Below are positions 17,426 through 26,398 of a DNA stretch of 64,000 nt, piece after piece. The stretch is from contig CALEZI010000137.1 in the NCBI GenBank assembly GCA_937928755.1, positions 12,108-76,107 of the forward strand, read 5' to 3'. The notes under the pieces are model-generated. The model was not told the DNA's origin. It ran no database searches and saw only the letters and a program-made list of their open reading frames with translations. Source of the DNA: an uncultured Rhodanobacteraceae bacterium. GTDB taxonomy: Bacteria > Pseudomonadota > Gammaproteobacteria > Xanthomonadales > SZUA-5. A program made the translations under genes and the position numbers. Position 1 is the first letter of the stretch; each line of letters opens with the position of its first letter.

Positions 17426-18064
17426 ATGTCGCCGCCAGGGCCGCGATCGCGCAGTGCGATGACGCTTTTCTCGCATGTCAATTGTCCGCGATCCCACGCG
17501 ATCCGTTTCGTGCTGGCATTGAAGGGCCTGCCGCACGATCTGGTTTATGTGGATCCGGCGCATCCTCCGGCCGACCTCAAGGCCGCGGTTCCCGACGTGG
17601 TGCTGCCGACGTTGATGGAACGGGATGTCGTGCTTTACGAGCCACGCATCATTGCCGAGTACCTCGACGAGCGGTTTCCGCATCCACCGTTGCTGCCGAG
17701 CGATCCCCTCGGGCGGGCGCGCGCACGCTTGACGGTTTATCGCATCGAGCAGGAATGGCTGAGCCTGCTGGATCAGCTGGGCCGCGATGGCGCCAGTGCC
17801 GACCAGCGCATCTGCGCCGAATTGCGCGCGGCGCTGGCTGAATCGGAGCCGCTGTTCCGTGTCGCCAAATACTTCCTCAGTCCGGACATCGGGCTCGCCG
17901 ACTGTATGCTGTTGCCGATCCTTTGGCGGCTGCCGGCACACGGTCTGCTGCTCAAGGACCTTGGGGCGGGAATCGATGCGTATTCCCGGCGCCTGTTTAC
18001 CACCCCGTTGTTCCAGCGCACCCTCTCCGATGCCGAACGCACGTTGGCGGGAGACGCTGGCTGA
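17426..18064 (+). CDS. sspA: Stringent starvation protein A
   Basis: A 212-aa GST-fold protein: thioredoxin-like N domain 'MTLFSHVNCPRSHAIRFVL' with 'VLPTLMERDVVLYEPRII', then a helical C domain containing 'YRIEQEW' and 'GLADCMLLPILWRL'. SspA binds RNA polymerase and supports survival under starvation and acid stress. The sspB gene follows and petABC lies just upstream, a conserved proteobacterial order. ATG 17426 has GAGGAGGA upstream; a shorter start at the internal Met (MTLFS) is possible. Confidence 0.9.
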   Translation: MSPPGPRSRSAMTLFSHVNCPRSHAIRFVLALKGLPHDLVYVDPAHPPADLKAAVPDVVLPTLMERDVVLYEPRIIAEYLDERFPHPPLLPSDPLGRARARLTVYRIEQEWLSLLDQLGRDGASADQRICAELRAALAESEPLFRVAKYFLSPDIGLADCMLLPILWRLPAHGLLLKDLGAGIDAYSRRLFTTPLFQRTLSDAERTLAGDAG

Positions 18065-18161
18065 CGGCTCTGGGCGTGCGCCGCGCGCCGCCTGCAGTTA
18101 CCCTGGAAGCTGCCGTCGACCTTGCAACCGGGGTCTTCAGGGTCAAGGAGCAATCAAGTAC

Positions 18162-18617
18162 ATGGACATGACTTCAACGCGACCCTATCTGATCCGAGCG
18201 ATCTACGAGTGGATCGTCGACAACAACTGCAAGCCGTTCCTGCTCATCGATGCCCGTGTCCCCGGTGTGCGTGTTCCGCCCCAGGCGGTGAAAGATGGCC
18301 AGGTGCTGCTGAACATCGCGCCGCACTCGATCGACCGGCTCGATCTCGGACTCGAAGAGATTCGCTTCAATGCGCGCTTTTCCGGCGTCAGCCAGTCGAT
18401 CGTCGCGCCAGTTGCGGCGGTACTGGCAATCTATGCGCAGGAGAATGGCCAGGGCATGATGTTTCCAGCCGAATCGCCCGCCGATGCCGGCGCGGATGAA
18501 GCGGTCGACGACAGCCGGCCGGGCATCGCCCTGGCGCCCAGCAGTGCGCCAACCGACGATGAGCCGCCGCAACCGCCGCCGGAACGCATGCGGCCTTCAC
18601 TGCGCATCGTCAAGTAG
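18162..18617 (+). CDS. sspB: ClpXP specificity-enhancing factor SspB
   Basis: A 151-aa adaptor. The N-terminal SspB fold starts 'STRPYLIRAIYEWIVDNNCK' with 'PFLLIDARVPGVRVP', followed by an acidic linker and the conserved C-terminal ClpX-binding tail 'PSLRIVK'. It delivers ssrA-tagged proteins to ClpXP. ATG 18162 follows a GGAG at a slightly long spacing; ATG 18168 is also possible. It is downstream of sspA on the same strand. Confidence 0.92.
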   Translation: MDMTSTRPYLIRAIYEWIVDNNCKPFLLIDARVPGVRVPPQAVKDGQVLLNIAPHSIDRLDLGLEEIRFNARFSGVSQSIVAPVAAVLAIYAQENGQGMMFPAESPADAGADEAVDDSRPGIALAPSSAPTDDEPPQPPPERMRPSLRIVK

Positions 18618-18633
18618 GCTGCTCAGCCCGCGG

Positions 18634-18984
18634 TCAGCGCTCCTTCGCGTCAGGCACCACCCACAAGTCGCGGCCGCCATCGGCGCCCGGCACTTCGATC
18701 CACAACTGTGCGCCGCGATGAAAGCGGATGCGCCCGTGGCGTCGTTGCTGGCCATCGGCGCTGACATCGAAGCCATAGTCGAGTTGCCAGCCGAACTGCC
18801 CGTCGATGCGACTCAGACGGATCCTCTGCAGCGAGACTGTCGAGTCGAGCAACTGCAGCCCGGCATCGCGGCAACTGCGGATGGCGATCGCCAGCGCGCG
18901 TTCGTGCATCGATCTCAGCGCCTGCCAGGCGAGCACAGCGCAGGCGAGAACGAGCATGCCGATCAGGGCCGCAGTGCTGGACAT
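18634..18984 (-). CDS. DUF3301 membrane-anchored protein
   Basis: A 116-aa protein with one N-terminal transmembrane helix (about 5-23) and a soluble domain typical of DUF3301 ('CRDAGLQLLDSTVSLQRIRL', 'WQLDYGFDVS', 'RRHGRI'). The function is unknown. It is often found near sspB in related genomes and is convergent with it here. An upstream in-frame start (19053) adds a tail with no coding look, so ATG 18984 is used. Confidence 0.8.
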   Translation of the reverse strand: MSSTAALIGMLVLACAVLAWQALRSMHERALAIAIRSCRDAGLQLLDSTVSLQRIRLSRIDGQFGWQLDYGFDVSADGQQRRHGRIRFHRGAQLWIEVPGADGGRDLWVVPDAKER

Positions 18985-19107
18985 CGATGCTCGCGAGGTG
19001 GTTCGGGGCCGGGAATGATCGCATCTGGGCGGAGCACCCGGGTATGCCGCCAACCGCAGGCCGCATTTCCATCCGGGAACGGGCCCTGAGGCTCCCGTTT
19101 GGCTACA

Positions 19108-19113
19108 ATGCGG
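19108..19113 (+). promoter_or_regulatory. -10-like TACAAT region before the kinase gene
   Basis: GGCTACAATGCGG around 19102-19114 resembles a -10 element. If transcription starts just after it, the kinase must begin at TTG 19119 or GTG 19146 rather than at the upstream ATG 19044. Confidence 0.35.
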
Positions 19114-19145
19114 CGTTCTTGATCAAACCGGACCGTGACCTCGGC

Positions 19146-21659
19146 GTGGCGCCAATTTCGATACCAGGCTATGAGATCGAGCGCGAGCTCGGGGTCGGCG
19201 GCATGGCGCGCGTCTATCTCGCGATCCAGTCATCGCTCGAGCGTCGCGTCGCACTCAAGGTTATGGCGCCGGCGCTCGCCGCAGACGCCAGCTTCTCCAA
19301 GCGCTTTCTGCGCGAAGCGCGCACCATCGCCGCGCTGACCCACCCGCACATCGTCGCTGTCTACGAAGTCGGAGTCACCACCGACCACCTGCATTACTTC
19401 TCGATGCAGTTCCTGCCGGGCGGCGACTTCGCCCAACGCATGCGCAAGGGCGTCGAGCAGGGCGAGATCGTGCGCGTGCTTTCGGGCATCGGCAAGGCGC
19501 TCGGATTCGCTCACCAGCAAGGTGTGGTGCATCGGGACGTGACGCCGGGCAACATCATGTTCGATGCGGCCGATACGCCGTTGCTGACCGACTTCGGTAT
19601 CGCCAGGGCGCTCAGCGGATCGACCCGGATCACCAGCACCGGCGTCAGCATCGGCACCAGCAACTACATGAGTCCGGAGCAGGCTCGCGGCGGCGATGTC
19701 GATGCCCGCTCCGATCTGTACAGCCTGGGAGCGCTGACGTTCGAGGCGCTCACCGGGCATCCGCCGTACCAGGGACCGGACGGTTTTGCCGTCGCTTATG
19801 CCCACGTTTTCGAGCCGATACCACGTTTGCCGGCAGACCTCCGACACTGGCAGGCGTTCATCGATCAGGCGCTCGCCAAGGATCCCAAGGACCGCTTTGC
19901 TTCGGCCGAAGACTTCATCGCCGGCCTGCAATCGGTGGATTTGTCGCCGGCGGTCGCCGCGCGGTTGCCGCTGCCAGCCAGCGATTCGCTGCCGGCACCG
20001 GTGCCCAGTACCACCAACGTGATCGAGAGTCTGGCGCGGCAGGTAGGTCCGGCAACGGGCGCCAAAGGGCCGGCTTTCCCCTGGGGTCGCTACGCGTTGA
20101 TTCTGGTCCTGATCGGTGGCCTCGCGGCAGTCGGGTACGGACTGTGGCGGCGCCCGCCGCCGCCGGCCCCACCGTCGATGGCGAGCGCGCCGGTGGCGAC
20201 GCCGGCCGTAACGCAAGGCAACCCTGCAGCGCTCGCCACGGTTGCGCCCAGCCAACCAGCGCCGGCGGTCGAAGCACCAACCGACGTGATCCTCGGCGAG
20301 CCCGAGTTGCCGTCGACGACGCCCTCCGAGTTGGATCCGGAGGGCGTGTCTGCCGACTACGTGCATCCTCCAGCGGCGGACTTCGGACCGCCGACGCCGG
20401 CGCAGCGGATTGGCGTATTTCTCGAACTGGGTCAGGCCTTGCTGCGCATGCAACGATTGCAGTTGCCCGCCGAGGCCAATGCGACGCTGTTCTTTGCCCG
20501 GGTGCTGGAGCTCGAGCCCACCAACGAGCTTGCGCGCGCGGGCTTGTCGGCGGTCGTCGATGCCTATCTGGCATTGGCGGATGCGGATCTCGACGCCGAT
20601 CGTGTCAAGGAGGGCAAGGAGCGACTCGATCGTGCGCGGCAGGTCGCGGCGACGCCCGGACTGGACACCAGGGCGCTGATCGCGCGCATCGACGAGCGTT
20701 GGGATCGGCGGGTCGGTGCCTTGCGCGAAAGTGCGCGGGTGGCGCTTGGCGAGTGGCGCGGCAGCGACGCGCAGGCGGCGATCGAGCGCGCATTGGCGCT
20801 GCTGCCCGGTGATGCCGAGTTGACCCGATGGTTGCGTGAGGCCAGGAGCGTCGGCAAGCCGGGTTATCGCTTTCGCGACGCTGCCGGTTTGCCGGAACTG
20901 GTGATCGTGGGTGGCGGCAGCACGATGCTGGTCGGCGCCCGTCGTGGTGGCGACGTCAAAGTCAACGTCGCTGCGCCGTTTGCCGTGGCGGTGCGTGAGA
21001 TCAGCGTGGCCGAATTCAAGCGCTTCGTCGAGACCACCCGGCATGTGGTTACCCGTGAGAGCTGCCGCAATCGCGAGGGCTTCTTTTCGGCGTCGAAAGA
21101 GCGCACCTGGCGCGCGCCGGGGATCAGCCAGAGCGACGACCATCCAGTAGTCTGTGTCGGCTTCGACGACGCCAACGCCTACGCGAAGTGGCTGTCGCAA
21201 AGCAGCGGCAAGAGCTATCGCTTGCTGACCGAAGCGGAGTGGCAATACCTGGCCAGTCAGGTGAAGCCGCGACCTTGCGCGACCGGCAATCGCGCCGACC
21301 AGGCCTATCGCAAGGTCGAGGGCGGCAGCGGCGCGTTGAGCTGCGACGACGGCTTCGCCGCGACTTCGCCGGGTGGACGCTTTGAGGCTACTGCTGCCGG
21401 GCTCTATGATATGGAAGGCAACGTTCGCGAATGGGTCGCGGACTGCGACAACGATTCCCATTTGGGCCGCAAGCCCGACCAATCGGCGCGGACCAGCGGC
21501 GACTGTTCCCAGCGCATGATCATGGGCAGTGCATGGCACAGCGACAATGGCGAGCCGGCGGTTGTTTCGAGGCGCGGCGAGCGGCGCAGTTGGCTCAGCA
21601 ATACGGTCGGCTTTCGCGTGGCTCGCGATCTGGCCTCGCCGGGCGCGGCGCCGCGTTGA
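19146..21659 (+). CDS. Membrane Ser/Thr protein kinase with C-terminal FGE/SUMF1-like domain
   Basis: An 837-aa protein counted from GTG 19146 (ATG 19044 is the alternative). Residues 5-270 are a Hanks-type kinase: G-loop 'LGVGGMARV', K38 in 'VALKVM', 'VHRDVTPGN' (129-136) and DFG at 149-151. The catalytic-loop lysine is replaced by T133. A single transmembrane helix at about 316-334 leads to a Pro/Ala linker, a helical region, and an FGE-sulfatase/SUMF1-like domain (about 615-830) with 'LLTEAEWQYLA' and 'GLYDMEGNVREWVADC'. The region that carries the two catalytic cysteines in true formylglycine-generating enzymes reads 'GSAWHSDNGEPAV' and has none. The C-terminal part should be periplasmic. 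An FHA gene follows 40 bases later. Confidence 0.85.
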   Translation: MAPISIPGYEIERELGVGGMARVYLAIQSSLERRVALKVMAPALAADASFSKRFLREARTIAALTHPHIVAVYEVGVTTDHLHYFSMQFLPGGDFAQRMRKGVEQGEIVRVLSGIGKALGFAHQQGVVHRDVTPGNIMFDAADTPLLTDFGIARALSGSTRITSTGVSIGTSNYMSPEQARGGDVDARSDLYSLGALTFEALTGHPPYQGPDGFAVAYAHVFEPIPRLPADLRHWQAFIDQALAKDPKDRFASAEDFIAGLQSVDLSPAVAARLPLPASDSLPAPVPSTTNVIESLARQVGPATGAKGPAFPWGRYALILVLIGGLAAVGYGLWRRPPPPAPPSMASAPVATPAVTQGNPAALATVAPSQPAPAVEAPTDVILGEPELPSTTPSELDPEGVSADYVHPPAADFGPPTPAQRIGVFLELGQALLRMQRLQLPAEANATLFFARVLELEPTNELARAGLSAVVDAYLALADADLDADRVKEGKERLDRARQVAATPGLDTRALIARIDERWDRRVGALRESARVALGEWRGSDAQAAIERALALLPGDAELTRWLREARSVGKPGYRFRDAAGLPELVIVGGGSTMLVGARRGGDVKVNVAAPFAVAVREISVAEFKRFVETTRHVVTRESCRNREGFFSASKERTWRAPGISQSDDHPVVCVGFDDANAYAKWLSQSSGKSYRLLTEAEWQYLASQVKPRPCATGNRADQAYRKVEGGSGALSCDDGFAATSPGGRFEATAAGLYDMEGNVREWVADCDNDSHLGRKPDQSARTSGDCSQRMIMGSAWHSDNGEPAVVSRRGERRSWLSNTVGFRVARDLASPGAAPR

Positions 21660-21699
21660 TCCGCAGTGATGGCCGAATCGGCCTTATTTTGGGGGATGA

Positions 21700-22515
21700 A
21701 TGAAGCTTCTATTTCCGAATGGTGAGCACGCGCCAGTCGAGCTCGACTCAGGTCGCGCCATGGTGGGCAGCGCCACCGACGCCGGTATCGTGCTGATGGC
21801 GCCCGGGATTGCGCCCCACCATGCCGAGATCGAGTTTTTCGGCGTAACCGCCAAGCTTACGCTTGCGCATCCGGACAACTCCGTCAGCGTCAACGGCAAA
21901 GCGGTCACCGCGCCGATCGAGCTCAAGCCGGGCGACCTGGTGACCTTCGCCGGCGTGCGCGCGCGCGCGGTGGCAGTGGAGAAGGCCAGCAGCGCGCCGC
22001 CGCCGCGCCCGCGAGAGGTCCAGCTCGACGATGACGGGCGCACCAAGGTCCGAGTAGCGCTTCCCAAGTACGTGCTGCGTGGGGTTTCCGGCGTCACTTT
22101 CGGCAAGATCTTCCCGCTGCAGTCGAGCGCGGTCATTGGTCGCCAGAGTGAATGCGAAATCTCCATTCCTTCCGAGGAAGTCTCGCGTCGCCATGCCGAA
22201 CTGCGGGTGACGCCGGATGGCATCATGGTCGAGGACCTGGGGTCGTCGAATGGCACCTACATCAACGATCGTCGCATTACGCGGCACTTGATGAAGGCTG
22301 GCGACGAGCTGCGCCTGGACACGATTCGCTTCTTGCTGCTGGCGCCGGGTCAGGAGATGAACCAGGGTGCGCGTCAGGAATCTGCCGCAGCGACCGCTCC
22401 GGTGCTCCCGAATGCGGTTGCCGGCAAGAGTCGCACCGGTCTGATGTGGGCCATCGTGGTCGTCGCGCTGCTATCGCTGGGTGCGGTGGCTGCGCGTTTG
22501 ATGGGTGTGATCTGA
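21700..22515 (+). CDS. Double FHA-domain protein with C-terminal membrane anchor
   Basis: A 271-aa protein. A degenerate FHA-like domain (about 15-95, 'MVGSATDAGIVL', 'APHHAEIEFF') is followed by a well-conserved FHA domain (about 125-215) with 'IGRQSECEISIP', 'VSRRHAEL' and 'DLGSSNGTYIN', the phosphothreonine-binding residues. A hydrophobic C-terminal helix (about 247-268) makes it a tail-anchored cytoplasmic reader. The spacing to the kinase implies one operon and a kinase-reader pair. Confidence 0.88.
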   Translation: MKLLFPNGEHAPVELDSGRAMVGSATDAGIVLMAPGIAPHHAEIEFFGVTAKLTLAHPDNSVSVNGKAVTAPIELKPGDLVTFAGVRARAVAVEKASSAPPPRPREVQLDDDGRTKVRVALPKYVLRGVSGVTFGKIFPLQSSAVIGRQSECEISIPSEEVSRRHAELRVTPDGIMVEDLGSSNGTYINDRRITRHLMKAGDELRLDTIRFLLLAPGQEMNQGARQESAAATAPVLPNAVAGKSRTGLMWAIVVVALLSLGAVAARLMGVI

Positions 22516-22606
22516 GCGGCAGGCAATTGCGCCCGCTCCGGCGTGCGCGTTGCGGCGCCCGTGCCCATGCGGGCCAGGCACTCGAGGCTTAGGGCGCAGC
22601 GCCGGT

Positions 22607-23503
22607 TCAGTCGTTGGTCGGTGACTGCCGCCAGCGCAGCGACAGATCGATGGCGCGTACGTGTTTGGTCAGTGCGCCGATGGAAATGTAGTCGACGCCG
22701 AGGGTGCACAAGGCACTCAGCCGAGTCGCGTCGATGCCGCCCGAGACCTCAAGTTCGATCCCGGGCGGGCGTTCGGCGACCGCGGTCTCGATGTCCGCAA
22801 GGGACAATTCATCGAGCATGATGCGATCGGGACGCGCGGCCAGCGCTTGCCGATACTCGTCCAGGTTCTCGATTTCGATTTCGACCAGCAGCGTCGGCCA
22901 TAACGCACGCGCGCGCGCGACTGCGGGGCCGATGCCGCCGGCCGCCACGATGTGGTTTTCCTTGATCAGAACCGCATCAAAGAGGCCCAGGCGGTGGTTC
23001 TGCGCGCCACCGACCTTGACCGCGTATTTCTGCGCATAACGCAATCCAGGCAAGGTCTTGCGTGTGTCCAGCAGCCGGGTTCGACTGCCCTGCGTCAGCG
23101 AGACATGGGCGGCGGTGGTCGTCGCCGTCGCCGACAGCGTCTGCAGAAAATTGAGCGCGCTGCGTTCGCCACTGAGCAGTGCCCGCGAGCGCGCGACGAT
23201 GGAACACAGCAGTGACTGCGCATCCACGCGGTCGCCATCGCGATAGCACCAGTTGATCGCGCACTGCGGATCGAGCAGTCGCAAACAAGCGTCGAACCAG
23301 GCCTGTCCGGCAAGCACCAGCGGCTCGCGCGCAATCACATCTGCCGCACCCGACGCAGAGGCGTCGATCAGCTGCGCGCTGACATCGCCGCTGCCGATAT
23401 CCTCGGCCAGCGCGCGGCGCGCATCGGCGAGCACCATCGCGGCGCAGGGGGCGCCAACCACGATCGGCTCGCGCGGCAAGTCCGGGAAATCGATCAGCGG
23501 CAT
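22607..23503 (-). CDS. nadC: Nicotinate-nucleotide pyrophosphorylase
   Basis: A 298-aa quinolinate phosphoribosyltransferase, which converts quinolinate and PRPP to nicotinate mononucleotide in NAD synthesis. The N-terminal domain carries 'DIGSGDVSA'. The barrel has 'TRKTLPGLRYAQKYAV' and 'GGAQNHRLGLFDAVLIKENH' with the conserved Arg, His and Lys residues, and 'IMLDELS'. A short convergent gap separates it from the FHA gene. The DUF1631 gene lies upstream on the same strand, 37 bases away. Confidence 0.93.
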   Translation of the reverse strand: MPLIDFPDLPREPIVVGAPCAAMVLADARRALAEDIGSGDVSAQLIDASASGAADVIAREPLVLAGQAWFDACLRLLDPQCAINWCYRDGDRVDAQSLLCSIVARSRALLSGERSALNFLQTLSATATTTAAHVSLTQGSRTRLLDTRKTLPGLRYAQKYAVKVGGAQNHRLGLFDAVLIKENHIVAAGGIGPAVARARALWPTLLVEIEIENLDEYRQALAARPDRIMLDELSLADIETAVAERPPGIELEVSGGIDATRLSALCTLGVDYISIGALTKHVRAIDLSLRWRQSPTND

Positions 23504-23540
23504 GGCGATGTCCTCGGTCGAGCCTGGGCCGCTTGATTCC

Positions 23541-25931
23541 TCAAACCGCGGCTTTGTCGCCGGCAGGCGCCGTACTCCCGCCGGACTCCGGTCCGGACTG
23601 GCCGACTGAACTTTTCAGACGCTCGACAATGGCATCCAGGGCGCGGTCGAACAAGGGTACGTCCTCCAGCAGCATCGCCCGAGCATGGCGCAATTCCGCA
23701 GCCAGCCCCAGCAGGGTCTTGTCCGCGACCTTGAGACCCTTGCGATTGACGAACAGATACTTGCTGCTGATCGGGCTGATCCACGACAGCTTCGCGCGTT
23801 CGGCGCGGCCGTCCGCATGCTTGAACTCGACCCAGGTGCCGACTTTGATGGCGCGCGCGATGTCGTAGTAGCTGTCCTGGATCTCCGCCTCGGGATCGGC
23901 CTCGACCTCGCTGCTTTCGGGATGTCGGGCCAGCTCATCGACGAAGTTCTCGTCTGCCGTCGGCGTCTCCCCGGAGGCCGACGGAATCTGATCGCTTTCG
24001 GCACTCGCGGAATCTGCGCTCGCGGAGACTTCCGCCGCCACCGGAGCCTTGATCAGCGGATCCAGTTGCGTCTCGTAGAAGGAACCGAGATCGCTGAGCA
24101 ACTGGCGCACGTCGTTGTCGTGATAGGCGACCATGGCCAGTCCCTGGCGCAGCGCCTTTTCCAGCTCCGGTATCAATGCGCGCAGCCGCGCACGCTCCGA
24201 ATCGGTGGACTTCGGCTGCGCCGCCCAGACCAGTTCGTCGGCGACCCGCAGCGAGGTTTTCCACGGATGCGAGCCCTCGCCCTGGCGCAGGATCGTCAAC
24301 ACCAGCACGTTGGCCCAGGGGCGGGTCAGAATGTGGCGGATGACCTCAGGCAGCTTCTTGCCCTCGATGCGCGACAGGATCTCGCGGGCCGCCGTCTTGC
24401 GCGCGCCCTGCAAGCGTTCGCGCCCGCGCGCGGCTTCAGCCGCGCGCAGCTCCGCGACCTCGGCGCGCTTGCGCGACGACCCGACGAAATCGCGGAAGTC
24501 CTTGAGCAGACGATCGAAGATCTGCACATCGTCGCTGAAATCCTTGAGCAGGGCCTCGACGACGCTCTTGACCTTTTCGTAGAAGCGCCCGTCCTTGTCG
24601 CTCTCTTCGCTCCAGGACAATCCAGCGTGGGCCAGTTCATCGAGCAACTGACGCGCTGCGTGCTCCTTCTGCGCGAACATCTCCTTTTCCAGAATCGCGC
24701 ATTTCAGATAAGGGATCTGCAGGCGCGCCAGCAATGCCTGCATCTCGGCCGGAAGATTGCGATCCTGCAGGATGAACTCGAACAGCATGCCGACCAGGTC
24801 GATGGTGTCTTCATCGACCGCGGCCATCGCGTGTTTGCCTTCGCCGGTGCCCAGGCGATGCAACTGATGGGTCAGTTCTTCCTTGATCTGGCCGCTGGGA
24901 ACCAACTGTATCATCGGGCCCAGATTGGCCTGCGCCGGTATGCTCATGGCCTGACTTTGCAGCACGCTCAGGGCGCTCACCAGATCGTTGGTGGCGAAGG
25001 CCTGCCCCTGAATCCCGGTCGGCGGCCCCGGCGTGATTCCGCGGCGCAAGGAGAGCAACGACCGCACCGTGTTGTAGAGCTCGATCTGCAGTTCCGCTTC
25101 GGCAACCGCTGCCGGCGAATACACATTGCTGCCGGCGCGGGTGTCGTACTCCGCCGCTTCCGGGGTGTCCGCGCTGGCACCGGGCCTGCCCGCAGGCGCT
25201 GGCGGCCGACGCGCACTGGCTACCGGGTACTTGATCTGCGGCAGCACGCCGGCCTGCATCAAGTGGTGGTTGACTTCCTCGTAGAGCTGGTCGAGTCCGC
25301 CCATCACGTGCTTGTCGAACAACTTGAGGATCATCAGCTTGACGTTGAGTTCGATTTCGAGCTCAACCATGGTCGACTGGAAACTGTGGCACAGAGCGCG
25401 AGGACCCAGCGGATTGTTCTGGCTATCGACCTTGTTGCCGCCCGCCAGCACCGACATGCGCTGCTCGATGGCATAGAGGTGCTGGGCCAGTCGATTGGTG
25501 GCCTTGCCGACCATCGCCGATACCGCCAGCGATTCTTCCAGGTCCTTGTCTTCCACCAGCGCCAGACCGCTCGGTTGTGCCGAAGTCAACTCCTCGACCG
25601 GCCGCACCGCCGCCGGTCCGAACTGCGCAAACTCGCGCGTCAACTGCTCCTGGAACAGGCGTTCGACCAGTTGCCGCTTCTTGCGCACCTCGCGCATGCC
25701 GTCGAAATAGCGCGTTTGCACATTGTTGTTCTCGGCTTTTTCGGCGAGATCGAACAAGGCGTCGTCGACGCTGTCGAACAGCGTCCCCACCAGCAGAGCG
25801 AGTCGCTTCTGCGTCAGGCCACGGCATTGTTTGATCAGATCGCCGACACGATCGAACTGCTGCGACTGGTTGACCTGCCGTTGCTGCAGGTCGACAACCT
25901 TGTTGTTGTCGTTGCCGGTACTCACACGCAT
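23541..25931 (-). CDS. DUF1631 family protein, long copy
   Basis: A 796-aa predominantly helical cytoplasmic protein of the DUF1631 family, which is common in Xanthomonas, Pseudomonas and relatives and of unknown function. Seen here: 'LFDSVDDALFDLAEKAENN' near the N terminus, 'LLRILDKH'-type helices, a Pro/Ala-rich linker near 235-260, and a C-terminal PilZ-like beta segment ('GTWVEFKHADGRAERAKLSW', 'YLFVNRKGLKV'). The beta tail suggests a c-di-GMP link, but PilZ binding residues are not obvious. The ATG follows AGGGGA. A second paralogue lies at 40.2 kb. Confidence 0.85.
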   Translation of the reverse strand: MRVSTGNDNNKVVDLQQRQVNQSQQFDRVGDLIKQCRGLTQKRLALLVGTLFDSVDDALFDLAEKAENNNVQTRYFDGMREVRKKRQLVERLFQEQLTREFAQFGPAAVRPVEELTSAQPSGLALVEDKDLEESLAVSAMVGKATNRLAQHLYAIEQRMSVLAGGNKVDSQNNPLGPRALCHSFQSTMVELEIELNVKLMILKLFDKHVMGGLDQLYEEVNHHLMQAGVLPQIKYPVASARRPPAPAGRPGASADTPEAAEYDTRAGSNVYSPAAVAEAELQIELYNTVRSLLSLRRGITPGPPTGIQGQAFATNDLVSALSVLQSQAMSIPAQANLGPMIQLVPSGQIKEELTHQLHRLGTGEGKHAMAAVDEDTIDLVGMLFEFILQDRNLPAEMQALLARLQIPYLKCAILEKEMFAQKEHAARQLLDELAHAGLSWSEESDKDGRFYEKVKSVVEALLKDFSDDVQIFDRLLKDFRDFVGSSRKRAEVAELRAAEAARGRERLQGARKTAAREILSRIEGKKLPEVIRHILTRPWANVLVLTILRQGEGSHPWKTSLRVADELVWAAQPKSTDSERARLRALIPELEKALRQGLAMVAYHDNDVRQLLSDLGSFYETQLDPLIKAPVAAEVSASADSASAESDQIPSASGETPTADENFVDELARHPESSEVEADPEAEIQDSYYDIARAIKVGTWVEFKHADGRAERAKLSWISPISSKYLFVNRKGLKVADKTLLGLAAELRHARAMLLEDVPLFDRALDAIVERLKSSVGQSGPESGGSTAPAGDKAAV

Positions 25932-26055
25932 TCCCCTGGATAAGCCAAAGACGGATCTTCGGCTATGTCGATAGGCGTACAGCGTACCTCATGCACGCCT
26001 GACTGTTTCTGCAAAGGGCCGAAAAGCGGACGGCGATCACACTTCTTCGCTGACC

Positions 26056-26334
26056 TCAGTGAGGAAAGTCCTGAAACTGGGTAGTGCCGATGCCTTCTTC
26101 CGGCAACAGCACCGGGATATCGTCTTCGATGCGGTAGATCACTCTGGCGTCATCGGTGATCAAACCGCTGTCCAGGGTGATGGTCACCGCCCGGCCATCG
26201 ACATCCACCACCGATCCGGCCGCGATGGCGTCGTTGAGCCATTGCTGTTGCGCCTTGCCGAGCATCCGCAAGGGCCGGTGGGATACCGGGCAGCACAGGA
26301 TCTCGAGCAAGCGTCGGTCGATGGCCATGTTCAT
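26056..26334 (-). CDS. Trm112-like small protein
   Basis: A 92-aa protein of the Trm112/YcaR type: 'RRLLEILCCPVSHRPLRML', a central 'VDVDGRAVTITLDSGLI', and 'YRIEDDIPVLLPEEGI'. These proteins often stabilise methyltransferases or other partners. Only the first cysteine pair is present, and the usual C-terminal CxxC is absent, so zinc binding is doubtful. A start at ATG 26328 is equally possible. It diverges from purE. Confidence 0.85.
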   Translation of the reverse strand: MNMAIDRRLLEILCCPVSHRPLRMLGKAQQQWLNDAIAAGSVVDVDGRAVTITLDSGLITDDARVIYRIEDDIPVLLPEEGIGTTQFQDFPH

Positions 26335-26336
26335 GG

Positions 26337-26365
26337 TTGGTCGGTTGCGGCTGGAGAGCTAACAT
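26337..26365 (+). promoter_or_regulatory. Candidate promoter for purEK
   Basis: TTGGTC at 26337-26342 and TAACAT at 26360-26365 are 17 bases apart, 34 bases before the purE start. It overlaps the 5' region of the divergent Trm112-like gene. Confidence 0.45.
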
Positions 26366-26398
26366 AGCGCGCTCGTTCCCGCTACTCCAGAACCGACC

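Noticed and set aside
19230..21539. 769-aa minus-strand ORF
   Set aside because: Antisense to the kinase gene; Arg/Gly/Gln-rich composition and no motifs.
23685..25943. 752-aa plus-strand ORF
   Set aside because: Fully antisense to the DUF1631 gene, which has family motifs and a ribosome-binding site. The plus frame is Arg/Gln/His-rich without any recognisable domain, as expected for a high-GC shadow frame.
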